Assembly: GCA_021464415.1 (NCBI GenBank)
Contig: CM038468.1
Coordinates: forward strand, 6,014,001-6,078,000
DNA: 64,000 nt
Direction of reading: 5' to 3'
DNA from: Lonicera japonica
Lineage: Eukaryota; Streptophyta; Magnoliopsida; Dipsacales; Caprifoliaceae
Part shown: in pieces, positions 24,190 to 36,229 of the stretch
How the letters are laid out: each line of letters begins with the position of its first letter
Position numbering within the stretch: position 1 is the first letter of the stretch
Made by a program: the position numbers and the translations under genes
The notes under the pieces: model-generated
What the model saw: the letters and a program-made list of their open reading frames with translations, nothing else
What the model was told of the DNA's origin: nothing
Database searches by the model: none

Positions 24190-24921
24190 ATGGCTATTAG
24201 TGAATCATCAAAGAAGGAAAACTCATCGATCATCGTTCAGACTGAAAGTTCCATATACAACATCAAGGTTACGTTAGATGAAGCAAATTATGATATGTGG
24301 TCTCAACTCATGGAGACGCACATTACAGAAAAACAAAAATTATCGTTTATTCGCAGTAGGACTCAAATTTCGAAAGAAGGAACTCTAGAATATGAAGCAT
24401 GGTATCCAGACAATCAGAGAGTGAAAAGATGGCTTCTGATGTCCATGACACCGAAGATTATATAGTGATACATTCGGGTTCCTATCGCACGAGAATTTTG
24501 GAAGTCCCTATTTAAAGCCATCTATGATGGAGCTGACGAGTTACAAAATCAGAAGGCATTTACAGCCAAACAAAGTGACAGATCTCTCTCTGAGTATCAT
24601 GGGGAACTAACTGAAATTTTAAGCGAATTGGATTATCGCGATAAAGTGGTAATGAAAAATCCGAATGATATCAAATTTTACTAAAAGTCAATTCAGCGTT
24701 TGCAAGTTCACATATTTCTTGTAGGGTTCGACAACAAACTTGAACAGATCCGTGGTGAAATCTTACAAAAACATCCTATTCCAGAATTAGAAGAAAAGTA
24801 TGCACTGGTTCATCAAGAAGACGTCATGCGAAAAACTATGAATAATGATGTTGTTAATATCGTTGCTGCAGCCATAGTAGCTCGCGATCGTGTCTCACAA
24901 AATAACCAAGATCAGTTCTGA
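24190..24921 (+). pseudogene. copia gag remnant (first copy)
   Basis: The start MAISESSKKENSSI leads into LDEANYDMWSQLMETHI, the N-terminal gag region, then WYPDNQRVKRWLLMSM. A stop at about 24463, a frame break and a stop at 24682 interrupt it before LQVHIFLVGFDNKLEQIRGE. Gag would build the particle that packages element RNA. At 24682 this copy has TAA where the second copy (41946) has sense sequence, so the two are not identical. Confidence 0.85.
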
Positions 24922-24999
24922 AAGAACTCGAATTGGTAGAATCAAGAAAACCAAACTCGTGACTCGCAACCAAAAGATCGATGAAGCAAGTCTCAATAT

Positions 25000-25490
25000 T
25001 CTCCTTGTTCGGTATGTGGACAAACCGAACAGTCTAAAAAGGGGCGCTATCTAGTAATTGGCTATTGGGACTGGTGGGATCATTCTCATGATCGCCGTTC
25101 AAATAATAAAAATGAAAGTGATGCTAAGAAGGCCTCCGGATTGCTTATCGCAGCTAAAATACCTGGTAAGGCTTTAATTTTGCATATGTTTTGAATAATA
25201 CATGGATAATTGATTCTGGTGCTACCGATCATATGTCATTCGATTCTAGACATGTTACTAATTTTACCCCATCATCCAACAATTTCATTTCCACAGCTAA
25301 TGATGATCTAGTCCCCGTTATTGGTGAAGGAATAGTTCTTTTATTCGATTCAATGAATTTAAACTCTGTGCTTATAGTTCCCTCACTCAATTATAATTTA
25401 TTGTATGTTACTCAAATTACTAATGATCTAAATTGTATTGTGATTTTTTAGCCTACTTATTGTGTTTTTAAGGATATTCAGACAAGGCAG
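25000..25490 (+). pseudogene. copia zinc knuckle and protease remnant (first copy)
   Basis: A damaged knuckle and linker (CSVCGQTEQSKKGRY, then WDWWDHSHDRR) precede the protease, whose active-site motif WIIDSGATDHMS (25201-25236) is still intact. It ends IVIF-stop at 25451, although family-like sequence continues beyond the stop. A one-base difference at about 25175 puts this copy out of frame with the linker, while the second copy stays open from 42404. Confidence 0.8.
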
Positions 25491-25589
25491 GAGATTGTTA
25501 TGGGATTAGGCGGGGCAAATTGTATTACTTGGACTTGAAAGTGAATAGCATAAACCAATTACAACAGGCCCTACAAAGTAATACTACCC

Positions 25590-27640
25590 GAGGGAGAAAA
25601 GTTGAAGATGAAATTTGGTTGTGGCATCGTCATTTGGGTCATGCATCATTTAGCTAATTAAAGAAATTATTTCCTAAACTTTTAAAAGTGTCGATATTTC
25701 TGTTTTTTAGTGTAAAACATGTGAACTGGCAAAGAGTCATCTTACTTCTTTTTCATCATCATTAAATAAATGCTCAGTTCCTTTTATGTTAATTCACTCT
25801 GATGTCTGGGGCCCATCTTCTAATAATTTCTTTGAATAGTTTCCATTGGTTTGTTACTTTTATTGATGATTGCACTAGAATGACGTGCATATGATCTATA
25901 AAGTCTAAGAGTGAAGTTAGGTCTTTGTTTCAGCGATTTCATAAATAAATTAGTACGTGTGAACACTTCAATCCATGACTCTCGTGTAAACCTAACAATC
26001 ATTTCACATCAAGTCTTGAATCATCATGCATACAGGAGACCATTAGAAAAAAATCTTGATTTTCGAGCACGTTAGGATTCTACCACAATCTTTGTTGCCA
26101 CTTCGCTTATTAGGACGGGGATCGACCTGCCCGATCAGGTTGCGGGGTCCGGGGCAGCGCCCCGTTAAAAATTAATTTTTTGATAGCCAGCCGCACACTC
26201 CCCAACCACACGGTTGGCCGTACCCTAGCCACACGATTGGCTTCGAGCCGCAAGCTCGAGCCACGTACCCTAGCCGTATGCCTTAGCCGTACGGCTGGCT
26301 CCTAGCTGCGCGGCTATCCATGTCATTTTTCTGCATTTTTTTCCTATAAATAGGACCTTTGGGCTCTCATTTTAGGCATCAACACTCAATAGAGTTTTTT
26401 GAGAGGGGAAGCGCTGTCAAGATCATTAGATAGAGTTTTTAAAGAGAGAAAATTTTAAAGAGAAAGAGTTTTTAGAGAGAGAAAGTTGGAGAGAGAAAAT
26501 TCTAGAGAGAAAGAGGCAATCAAGGCAAGGTTCTCATTTTTTCTTCAAGCACATTAGGTACGTCTTTATACAACCTTTTTGAATTTCAATACCGCATTTC
26601 AATACCAGTTTTAATACAGAAAATTAGTTAACTTACAAAGAAGTTCACTACTTTTACAAAATTTGTTTTGACACGTTTTCAAAACAAAACAAAAAACATA
26701 AAAACAGTTTCCAAACAAATGGAACTACGAGACTCTGATTTCATTTTACGAACAAATACGTAGGCGCTCACAAAGCTCGAGTCTGATTTCAAAACGCTAT
26801 CTTAAATTGAATTTATCCGGAAAGGACTATTCTGAAAATTATTCAAACTACTTACAAGATATCTAAAATATGAATTAAATACATGATCCATTAAGAGACC
26901 GAAAGGGCGAATTGGGTGCCTAACACCTTCCTAATTCATAACGTAGTTCCCGAACCCTGGGAAAATGAATTATCAATGAATCTCTGATTTCAAAACATAT
27001 GAAAGATAATTCGTTTTCGAATCGTCCTTCGTACGACCTTTTGTTTGTTTTCTCGTAAAACAAACTGGCGACTTTACAAAACATGTATTTCTTGAAAACA
27101 AAGAAAACAGAGAACGGAGGATACCTCTCGAGTCGAAGGTCCGGATTCTCACAGTACGCAATATAATGCTACTATCCAGGTACTTCGAAGTGTTAATGGA
27201 GGTGAATATATGGCTACCACTTTACAAGAGTATTTTAAAAATCATGAAATTGTCCATCAAACTACCTGCATGTATACACCTCAACAGTAGTACGGGCCTT
27301 ATTACTTGGGGCTAATGCTCCGGTGTCTTAGTAGGGTAAAGTTCTCTACTCTGTCATACATTTGATCAATCATGTTTTGTCAGTAATTCTTGACTTTCAA
27401 ACACCATTCAATGTTCTCCATAAAGCAGTCTCGGTTCCTAAAGCATCAAATTTGCCTCTATGAATATTTGGTTGTATTGCATTTGTTCACTTACCTAAAA
27501 AACACGATAACAAGTTCAAATCCCGTGCGCTCAAATGTGCATTTGTGGGTTTCGCATCTAATCAAAAAAAGTATCGCTGTTATCATCCTTCGTCATGAAA
27601 AATGCACGTGACCAAGGATGTCGTATTTCATGAAGGAGAG
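25590..27640 (+). pseudogene. copia integrase remnant split by a solo LTR (first copy)
   Basis: The pre-integrase piece reads IWLWHRHLGHASFS, with the first zinc-binding His residues. The core begins LIHSDVWGPSS, keeping the first catalytic Asp, and includes TFIDDCTRM. After the solo LTR it resumes QVLRSVNGGEYMATTLQEYF. The second catalytic Asp of that motif is Val here, and a stop follows TPQQ, so the third acidic residue is not readable. Integrase would insert element cDNA; this one cannot. Confidence 0.8.
25958..27153 (+). mobile_element. Solo LTR of the Ogre-type family inside copia integrase (first copy)
   Basis: 1196 bp, TGTGAAC...TCTCACA, flanked by identical GTACG at 25953-25957 and 27154-27158. 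It is homologous along its length to the LTRs of the gag-only element (31354-32525), including the conserved 'gggtgcctaacacctt' region and GAGAGA-rich leader. Its TATA box 'cctataaatagga' at about 26343 is better kept than in those LTRs. Solo structure plus target duplication shows insertion of a full element into copia and later loss by LTR-LTR recombination. Confidence 0.93.
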
Positions 27641-27738
27641 ATGTACTTTCATTAGACTGAACTTTAGGGGGAGCACTATAGTGAAGTTCAAACTCTTGAT
27701 TGTAGTAATGTCGACGAGCTAATTTAGGTTGAAGTCTC

Positions 27739-28750
27739 ATGACTTGGACTGATGACTCATTTTCTGGATCGCCTCTTTCAAGTTTGCGGAGTCCAAGCTT
27801 ACCATTGCCTCCGCCTGACACAAATAACCAATCATCTCTCTATGACATGTCTGCATCTGAATATCAGGAAGCTTCTCCTAAATCTCCTAGAAAACAACTC
27901 CCTTCCCAAAAGAATAGAGGTATTCCTAAACTAGCATATGAACCTAATTTCACCAGTAAAGCCAAATACCCCATGAGTAACTATGTGTCTTATGATAGGC
28001 TGTTTGAATCGAATAAGTCATTTGTAAATCAGTTATTCTTTGTATCTATTCCTAATAGTGTGCAGAAAGCCTTTAACGATCCAACATGGAAAGCGTCTTC
28101 TGATGAGGAGATGAGATCCTTAAAGAAGAATGGCACGTGGGATATAGTTGAATTGCCGCCAGAAAAAAGGCGTGTTGGTTGCAAATGGGTGTATACGGTG
28201 AAATATAAAGCAGATGGAACCATCAAAAGATACAAAGCACGACTAATAGCGAAAGGCTACACCCAGACACATGGGATCGATTATCTGGAGACATTTGCAC
28301 CAGTGGCAAAAATTAATACTGTGCAGGTCTTGCTCTCTTTAGCAACAAATTTGGACTGGCCACTACAACAATTTTACGTAAATAATGCATTCTTACATGG
28401 GGACGTGGAGGAAGAGGTACATGGAATTCCCACCTGGGTTTGAAGTTCCTGTGAATTATCAAAATAAAGTGTGAAAATTGAAAAAGTCTTTGTATGGTTT
28501 GAAACAATCTCTGAGAGCTTAATTTAGAAGATTCGCTAGATCAATGAAAATTTTTGGTTACAAATAGAGCAATTTCGATCATATCATACGTTGTTTTTGA
28601 AGAAATGCCATAGAAAGATCACAACACTTATTGTGTATGTTGATGACATGGTGGTTACTGGAAATGATCCACAAGAACGAGAAGCACTAAAGAAATATCT
28701 ATCTCGGGATGTTCAAGATGAAAGATCTTGGCGAATTGAAGTATTTTTAG
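27739..28750 (+). pseudogene. copia reverse transcriptase remnant (first copy)
   Basis: An open stretch 27739-28443 holds the N-terminal [60 protein letters not shown]. The first catalytic Asp position is Tyr ([13 protein letters not shown]). A frameshift leads to 28591-28827, where the YVDDMVVTGND motif keeps its two Asp residues. Another frameshift precedes the truncation near 28756. RT copies element RNA to DNA; this copy is inactive. Confidence 0.88.
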
Positions 28751-28755
28751 GGAAT

Positions 28756-31348
28756 TTCAGCATCGACTACACCACACCGGGCTTGCACGAACCTCGATCA
28801 CCCATTAGATTTGGGTCATTACAATAAAAATCCATATAATAATTTTTGTAATAATATCCTTATCAGTGATGTATAGATACACCATGACTAAACATTAAAC
28901 AATAGTTAGGATGATAACTCTAAGATGCACTAGAATATGTAAGGGTAAAAGACCAAAAAAAAACAATGAACTTTACCCATTTTGTAAAAAAGTGTAAAGT
29001 TCATTGTACTTTTTGGCCTTTTACCCAATATGTAACAAATTAAATTATGGAAGAAGATAAAGTAGGTTAGCTTAGTTGGGAGGCGTCCACTAGATTTTGG
29101 AGGGATACTAGCTTAATTTGGGTCTCGCCAAAGGGAGTATGAGGTGGGGTTTGTTTTGTTTGTAGTTAGAAGGACTTAGACCTCCTTTTAAAATAAAAAA
29201 TTAATTGGAAGTAAGAGAAAATATTTTTTATGTACCTAATGATGTGTTAGATGCAAAAACCACCCTCTCAACAGTTGCATGAGCAACCACCCTCAAGTTC
29301 TTCTTCTTGGCCTTATTGAGTAGCTCGACGGCCCCATGTTGCGTGCCGGTCCGATCAAATGTCGAACTGATAATCTTTGTTCCTTGAAAAAGCTCAAGAG
29401 TCAACCCATTATAGGGACGAATACTGGATTGCAACAATGCTATCTTCGTAGACATTTGCCAAGAATTTATTCGATCTGTTTTAGTAACAATAGCCTCTTC
29501 AACCCATTTGTATGCACTCTTAAAAAAACTCATGTTCCATTCTATTCCCGATTCATTATAAAAGTCTTCATCGGCTCTCGAATAAATACCAGCATCTATC
29601 ATACTAGTACCACTCAAAACTCATCCCCTCGCATTTAGTACGGCATCTTTTGATGTGAAGGTTTGTGCTGGTGAGTTTATATTATCCGTTGGCAATTGAT
29701 TGGCTACTAAATTTTCTTCAAGTAGGACGTTAGGGTCGTTCAAAGCAACACCGCCTCGTTCAAGAAGTAAGACAAAGTAATTTCCAGATAGAGTGGTTGC
29801 TAAAGGGCAACCGGTTATGCCACCTCCAACAACTATGTAGTCATATACTTCCTCCGAGGGGGACTCTGTGGCGTTGTACACAAATTGTAGGTAACTTGAA
29901 TCTGCATTAATGTGCAAGAAGATAAACATGTTATTCTTTTCGATTTGTTGTTATTACATACATGAGAATTGAACACTTTCCCTTCTCTCCTAATCTCTGA
30001 TATCAACCAGTATAAGCACTATGCTCTAAGGCAATTGATAGATAAACATGTTATTAACCAAAGAAATCATAGCAATAAAAACCATGTCCTTTTCCTTACC
30101 ATCAAAAATAGATTACGCCAATCCATACAAAACTCATACTTCATTATACTTATTTTATACCTATCTACCATTACAGATGTTCTTATCACTGAAACTATAT
30201 ATGATCAAAAGATTATTTTTATTAACTCCCAACTTCGCTGTAAAATTTACGAATTACCAAAAATAAATAAATTATGCTAGTATATCTCTTGACCAGACAT
30301 GGATATTAGCAAAAAGAAAGAACGAAAAGAGAAATTTAGTGGCTAGCCTTGATCAAGATCATTAGCTTGAACTTCTAAGAGGATTCTTGGTTGAAGGGCA
30401 ATAGAGAACATGAGTGAAAACATAAGTGCAAATTGCACTCTTTGTGTAGCCATCTTTCCTCTACACGAGAGAGAGAGAGAGAGGGGGAGAGAGATTGTGA
30501 ATATTTATGTACTTATTTTTAGCAATTTATAGAATTCAAGGGTACAAGTTATGGCAGTTCCAGTCTTTGTCTCCAGATATAGAGGATCTTATATGAAGAT
30601 TGAAACTTGGATTTTTTCATATACAAATATATTTTTTTGTTCTTATTTTAATACAATAAAAGGTTTGATACCAAGTTCAATCTTTTTTGTTATAAGGAAG
30701 AGAATAATGGATAGATTAATATAGATACTTAATTAAGCTATATTATACTAGAATTGAAAACCAACACTAAACAAGTAAAAAATTTAATATTAACTACAAC
30801 CCTGGTCGGTCTTGGGTTGGATAGGCCCTCATATATGCATAAGTATGACACTGGTTTCATCTCCCTCCCCCCCAAGAGCATATTTAGAATTTTTTGGATA
30901 GGTAGACTAATGTAGATACATAACTAGGTTGGACCAGACTAAAGTTGAAAACATTGTATTACCACATTGAAAAAATAAATTGAGTTGAACTCCAGACGAT
31001 CAATCGGAGGTTGGTTCTGCCCTTGCTTCCCCCTCCTTCACTTATAGTTGTAATAATAAAGAATTTTATATTGTAATTTACAAGAAGAAAAGACTTACAT
31101 GTTATAGAAAATATAAAGCAATGCATTCTGTAGTAAGTTCTTCTCAATTTTATAATTAATCAATTCAATTAATTGTTAGATTGAATTGGCATTCTAGTTG
31201 CGTCCTTAATTTAATAATCTGATATGATTTTTAGGGATACTTTTTCTTATACTTTTAAGTGTACTTTATTTATATTTTGTATGTTAGGTTTTAGACTGCT
31301 AAATAACTCGTTTAACTAGTTAAAAATGGTCATGTCTATTTAAATAAT
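28756..31348 (-). pseudogene. (R)-mandelonitrile lyase-like pseudogene, promoter plus exons 1-2 (first copy)
   Basis: Exon 1 is 30453-30348 (106 bp, MATQRVQFALMFSLMFSIAL...) and exon 2 is 29901-29236 (666 bp), the same lengths as in the intact gene. Exon 2 keeps VVGGGITGCPLA. Its signature region has a CGA-to-TGA stop (29621-29623) and then VLSGTSMIDAG. Intron 2 runs to about 28756 and is there replaced by truncated copia sequence, so exons 3-4 with the active site are gone. The TATA box (30524-30531), CT-rich leader and GC-type intron 1 donor are conserved. The upstream flank is interrupted at 31353 by the gag-only LTR element. Confidence 0.92.
28943..29026. repeat. 84-bp intronic hairpin, inverted relative to the intact gene (first copy)
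   Basis: The left arm starts gggtaaaagaccaaaaaaaa and the right arm ends actttttggccttttaccc. Loop and arm asymmetries match the reverse complement of 19422-19504, while the flanks ('gatgcac...agaata' and 'aatatgtaacaaatta') keep the same orientation as in the intact gene. Confidence 0.9.
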
Positions 31349-31353
31349 TAGTT

Positions 31354-32525
31354 GTGAACAATCCAATCCACGACTCTCGTGGGAACCTAACAAGCATTCT
31401 GTATCAAGTCTTGAGTCGTCATGCATATAAGAGACCATTAGGAAAGATCCTGATTTTCGAGCGCATCAGGAATCCACCACATCCATGTCGCCACTTCGCT
31501 TACTAGGACGGGGATCGACCTGCCCGGTCAGGTTGGCCCCCAACCGTACGGTTGGCCGTACCCTAGTCGCACGGTTGGCTTTGAGCCGCAACCTCGAGCC
31601 GCACGCCTTAGCCGCAACCTTCCCTAGCCATAAGGCTGGCTCTTAGCCGTGCGGTTACCCATGTCATTTTTCTGCATTTTTTCCAGATAAATAGGACCTT
31701 TGGGCTCTCATTTGAGGCATCAACACTCAATAGAGTTTTTAGAGAGGGGAAGCTCTGTCAAGATCATTACAGAGAGTTTTCAGAGAGAGAAAATTCTTGA
31801 GAGAGAGTTTTTAAAGAGAGAATATTTTAGAGAGAGAAGGCTCTAGAGAGAGAAAGAAGCAAACAAGTAGTCGTCGGTCTTCTTCAAGCGCTTCAGGTAC
31901 ACATTTCTTCAACTTTCCTAAATTTCAATAATGCATTTTAGTACCAGTTCTAATACAGAAAATTAGATAACTTGCAAAGATTTCCACTGCTTTCAAAATA
32001 AATCCTTTCTAAGTGTTACAAAGAAAATTAAAATCTGTTTTGACACGTTTTCAAAACAAAACAAAAATATAAAAACAGTTTCCAAACAAGTGGAACTACG
32101 AGACTCTGATTTGATTCTACGAATGAATACGTAGGCGCTCCTAAAGCTCGTGTCTGATTTTAAAATACTATTTTAAACTAAATTTATTCGGAAAGGACTA
32201 TTCTGAAAACTATTTAAACTACTTGCAAGATATCTAAAATAGGAATTAAATACATGATCCATTAAGAGTTCGAAAGGGTGAATTGGGTGCCTAACACCTT
32301 CCCAATTCGTAACGTAGTTCCCGAACCCTAGCAAAACAAATTTTCAACGAATCTCTGGTTTTAAACGTATGAAAGATAATTCTTTTTCGAATTGTCTTTC
32401 GTACGATCTTTTGTTTGTTTTCTCGTAAAACAAACTGGCGACTCTACAAAACATGTTTTCCTTTAAAACAAAGAAAATCGAGAATGGAGGATTCCTCTTG
32501 GGTCGGAGGTCTGCGGATTCTCACA
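31354..32525 (+). repeat. 5' LTR of the gag-only element (first copy)
   Basis: 1172 bp, TGTGAAC...TCTCACA. It contains a perfect 16-bp palindrome ccaaccgtacggttgg (31540-31555), GA-rich leader sequence at 31735-31860, and a hairpin gaattggg/cccaattc (32280-32287 with 32301-32308) around 'tgcctaacacctt', a phrase typical of Ogre-type LTRs. The TATA box is weakened to 'cagataaatagg' at about 31683. Confidence 0.9.
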
Positions 32526-32526
32526 G

Positions 32527-32544
32527 TGGCGACTCTGCTGGGGA
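32527..32544 (+). promoter_or_regulatory. Primer-binding site, tRNA-Arg type (first copy)
   Basis: tggcgactctgctgggga starts one base after the LTR. This wording is characteristic of Ogre-lineage elements, in which tRNA-Arg primes minus-strand synthesis. The second copy has the same site at 49789-49806. Confidence 0.88.
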
Positions 32545-33788
32545 TGTCGAGAACTAAGCTCTAATATAATGGATCATATATTTAATTCCTGTTATTTATT
32601 AGATATAGGTCTTGTAAGCCTTAGTTTTATGATAACATAGAAGCGATAAAGGTGGCTACCCTGATGCCTTTATTTGCTAATTATGTGAGAAAAATCTTTT
32701 TCATAATTAAAATTGTGTAAAATACGATAATAAATTATAAAAGCGTTGATCAACAATGAACCACCAGATTATTATTTTGCACGCACTCACGTCTTATCAT
32801 TCATTTTTGTGAGTGTGAATTTACCCTATCAACCTTAGGACCAGAGTCGTGACTAGGCCGCGGACTTGCAGGTCTGCACTAGCCAAAAATGCCTAGGACC
32901 ACTCTCCTTGGCCAAGTACTCACCGAAGTATATAGAGTGACGAGAACACTCACGTACATGGGACGTATATCAAAAGGTCCTTACACGTACCTGCGCTCTT
33001 GAGGTATATGGTAAGACCTGCCAAATAGGAGGGAGCCTTAAACCTTACCCTATTCAACCACGCTTGCATATAGGGGAGTCAGCTTAGAACACAAAGAATT
33101 TCTGCATTGTTTTAATGACCAACAGTCGTGAGAATCTAACCAGCTAAGGCCCTGTCATTTATACTGTCGAGGTTCCGACAAGTATGGCCGGAGGCTGTCC
33201 AATCTTCGCCGTAAAAAATCACGAAGACTGAAATCTTCATAATTTTCCTAGCACTGATTCCATGAACAAAGCAACTCATGAGGAGAGAACTTCCCGTGTT
33301 TTTAAAAGAATTTCTTCTAAAAAATCTTTTCTAAATGATTTTCAAATTCAGAGGTCAAAGGAACCCAAGGAATTCATGTTCCTACCTTACCTCTATACGG
33401 GGCTCTCAAGTTGTCACTGTACGGTCTGTTTTCGATCTCACCTAAAGAAAAATATTTTCGTGTGGTTAAGAGTCCATTCGATCGATGTATTTCTGGGAAT
33501 CTGGCAAGTATTAAGAGTATATATTTTCTTTTGTTTCCAGGAAATATTATATACGCATCGGGATTTGTTCTTTTCTCCTTCGGAAGACTTATATTCGATC
33601 TGGCTTCCATTTGGGCCGGAAGAGATAGCATTGGTAGATTGGTTCGACCGGATACACCAGTTGATATGGAACACCAACAGCCATAAACTTCGAATAGGGT
33701 CACTGGAAACTCTTTCGCTGCAGTGGATTTGCCACTGGGTCCTTCCTACCAAAATCAAAGGGTGTCTTAGCAGAATATTAATCGGGGA
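32545..33788 (+). other. 5' untranslated leader of the gag-only element (first copy)
   Basis: No convincing gene. Overlapping ORFs of 90-190 codons on both strands at 33262-33834 lack any known domain. Ogre elements often carry an extra ORF upstream of gag, and the 190-codon plus-strand ORF lies in that position, but I see no motif to support it. The text is nearly identical in the second copy (50524-51096). Confidence 0.5.
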
Positions 33789-35400
33789 ATGCCGCGAGGG
33801 CATACTTCTGTGGATCCAACAAACACTATATTAGGGTCAGACAATACAACCATACCAACCCAGGAAGAGATGTACCGAATGCTCGAGGACATTAGCAAGA
33901 GCCTAGCATTGCTATTAGATGATCAACGAACCATCAAGGCTCGGCTGGAGGAGATAGACAGAGGTCGACGGGTTATGAATGAGCCAACAAAAGGGACACC
34001 ACCTGCACCACCTATACCGCCACCTATTCATAGTCAACCAATTATGAATGAGCCAATAAAAGAGGCCCCGCTTGTACCACTAGCGCCACTATCTGTTCAC
34101 TCCGATATTCCAACTCCTATTGAACCACATACTCCATATAGGCGATCTGATCCGATCGAGAATTGGCTACACCAAGAAGTCCAACCTGAAGTAGCCCAAC
34201 ACGCTCAACAATGGCAACCAGCACATCATCCTTATCATGATCTATACTACAACCCTATGCCACGTCCGGTGAGTGTGCAGGATGATACCATTCTTCCACA
34301 ATAGGTGATTTCGAAAGGGAATAAGGCTATAGGTGAGCTTAAGGAACAATTGAAGGCTTTAACCTAGAAGGTAGCCGAGGGATCAAATGACCTGACATAG
34401 CTCCAGAGCTATAATCTATACCCATAAGCTCATTATCCGATTGGATTTATGATGCCCGCAATAGAGAAATTCACAGGAACAATGCCATCAGAGTTACACT
34501 TAAAATCCTATGTATAGGCAATGAAGATCTACGACATAGGTGATGCTGAGTTAGCTAACTCTTTTCATTAACTCTAGCCGGTTCAGCCCAAAGTTGGTTC
34601 CTGGGATTAGAGAAACATCGGGTGCAGTCATGGACCAATATTGTGAACGAGTTTATTGCCCAATACAAGACAAACGAAGAATTAAAGATTACCCGCAAAC
34701 ATCTTGAAATGGCAAAGCAGAAAGATGATGAAAGTTTGAGTGAATTTGTCACAAGGTGGATGGCACTCACTACACAAATGGTCGAATGGATGGATGAAGA
34801 GGAACAATTGGGAATGATCGTCAAGAATCTGAAGGCAAAAATTCAAAATAAGATGGGTCACCAATTCTTTGGCCATTTCAAAGCCTTGTTACACGTGGGA
34901 AACGAGATAGAAGAAGAATTGGCTAAACAAGCTGAAGTAAGAAAGTTAAGTGCACAATATAAGAAAGCTTCAACCCCGGCTACGAACCAGATTTTGACAT
35001 ACAACCGTTTTGTTCAGAGCAATATTGACTATTCTGCCACTCCTTTCGCCATAGTCACCAATATTTCTCCTTCAGGATACCAGGATTACAGTAACAATAG
35101 GGTGATAAACCGAGTCAGACACATGAAAATGAGTTTCTCACAACTGCCAGGACCATTAAGCAAAGTATACAACGAGTTGAAGGATGTAGGGATGATTTAT
35201 CCGCTGAACCCACAACCGATACCCAATCCAGTCCCCACTAATTGGAACCTCAATGAAACACAACTGACAATTGCATGGCTCTTCGGCATGCTATTCAGGA
35301 CCTTATCCAAGTAGGAAAGATAACTGACCCGTCTCCTCTAAACCATCAGTGATTGAAGATTTGTCATTTGTCATTTGAAAACATGAACTACGAAGACCTG
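33789..35400 (+). pseudogene. Ogre-type gag (broken, first copy)
   Basis: The N-terminal piece (33789-34304, 171 codons) has a coiled-coil-like start EEMYRMLEDISKSLALLLDD, then a Pro-rich linker with two MNEP repeats. Several stops (34302, about 34366, 34398) and a frameshift follow. The core Gag domain (34622-35314) has WTNIVNEFIAQYKTNEELKI, ESLSEFVTRWMALTTQMVEW and MIVKNLKAKIQNKMG, then LSKVYNELKDVGMIYPL near the C-terminus. A frameshift at about 35270 moves the final IQDLIQVGKI-like end into another frame. The only long coding region of the element, it would supply capsid protein if intact. Confidence 0.85.
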
Positions 35401-36229
35401 AGCCCCATATTGGATTTTTTGGAATGTTAGGGCATTGGGGAACATAGGCAACCTGAAAAGTAACATCAGGCCCGGTCTATTCTAATAAAACAATCTCATT
35501 CACACACAATAAGATAATGAAGAATTGGAAGAATAGTTCATTTAAAGGCACAAGTCAATTCGAGGAGCAATGAAGGATTGGTAAAGAGAAGTTTTTGTGG
35601 TAAGGTGTGGAGAAAAGGACAAATCTTGATAAAGATCTCGAGAAAATTTGTTTTAAGATTTCCCTCAACTGAAAGCAAAACAAAATATGAATTACCCTTT
35701 ATAATTGCCAGATTTTCGAAAAGAATGATCTTTGCATTTGCATTTGCATGGGTCTGGGGGTAAATTGCGCATAAAGTATGTTATATAACAACTAATACTT
35801 TCATAAATGCACATTACAAAGCGCTAACATTTTCATGAAATAATATATAAAAATGAGCTTGAAAACACCCATAATACATAAATATAATAATTCCAAGGAA
35901 ATTTTTCAAAGAAAAAAGACACGTAAAGGGTACGAGGGCAGTATGAATTTATCTTGAGGTAGAAGGACCCAATGAAGATACTTGAGTTACAAGGTTTCGA
36001 GTAAGATTGAAATTCCGAAGGAGATTGCAAAAAAGGGAGTGGGTCACTTTAAATATGCATTGGAAAATAAGGTTTCAAATGAGATTAATGTTCTGAGTGA
36101 GATTACGTCAGGGGATAAGGACCGCTTTAAGGTTTATGGGGGAAGATTCCAAGGCTGATACTTCGATGGATCAATATTAAACTCTGAATGTGACTGAAAA
36201 ATGGGGCAAGGACAATTCTAAATATGGAG

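Larger units (their letters stand above)
23341..28756 (+). mobile_element. 3'-truncated Ty1/copia element (first copy)
   Basis: Copia order gag, protease, integrase, reverse transcriptase. The element begins with a 160-bp 5' LTR and is cut inside reverse transcriptase, where it passes directly into intron 2 of an oxidoreductase pseudogene at about 28756. There is no RNase H and no 3' LTR. A 1196-bp solo LTR (25958-27153) splits the integrase. Multiple stops, frameshifts and lost catalytic residues make it inert. The same junctions recur at 40605-46020. Confidence 0.9.

Noticed and set aside
28756..30453. Functional second oxidoreductase gene
   Set aside because: In-frame TGA in exon 2 and complete loss of exons 3-4 with the active site.
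33262..33834. 190-codon ORF upstream of gag as an Ogre ORF1 protein
   Set aside because: Position fits, but ORFs of similar size overlap it on both strands and no motif is visible; kept as an untranslated leader.
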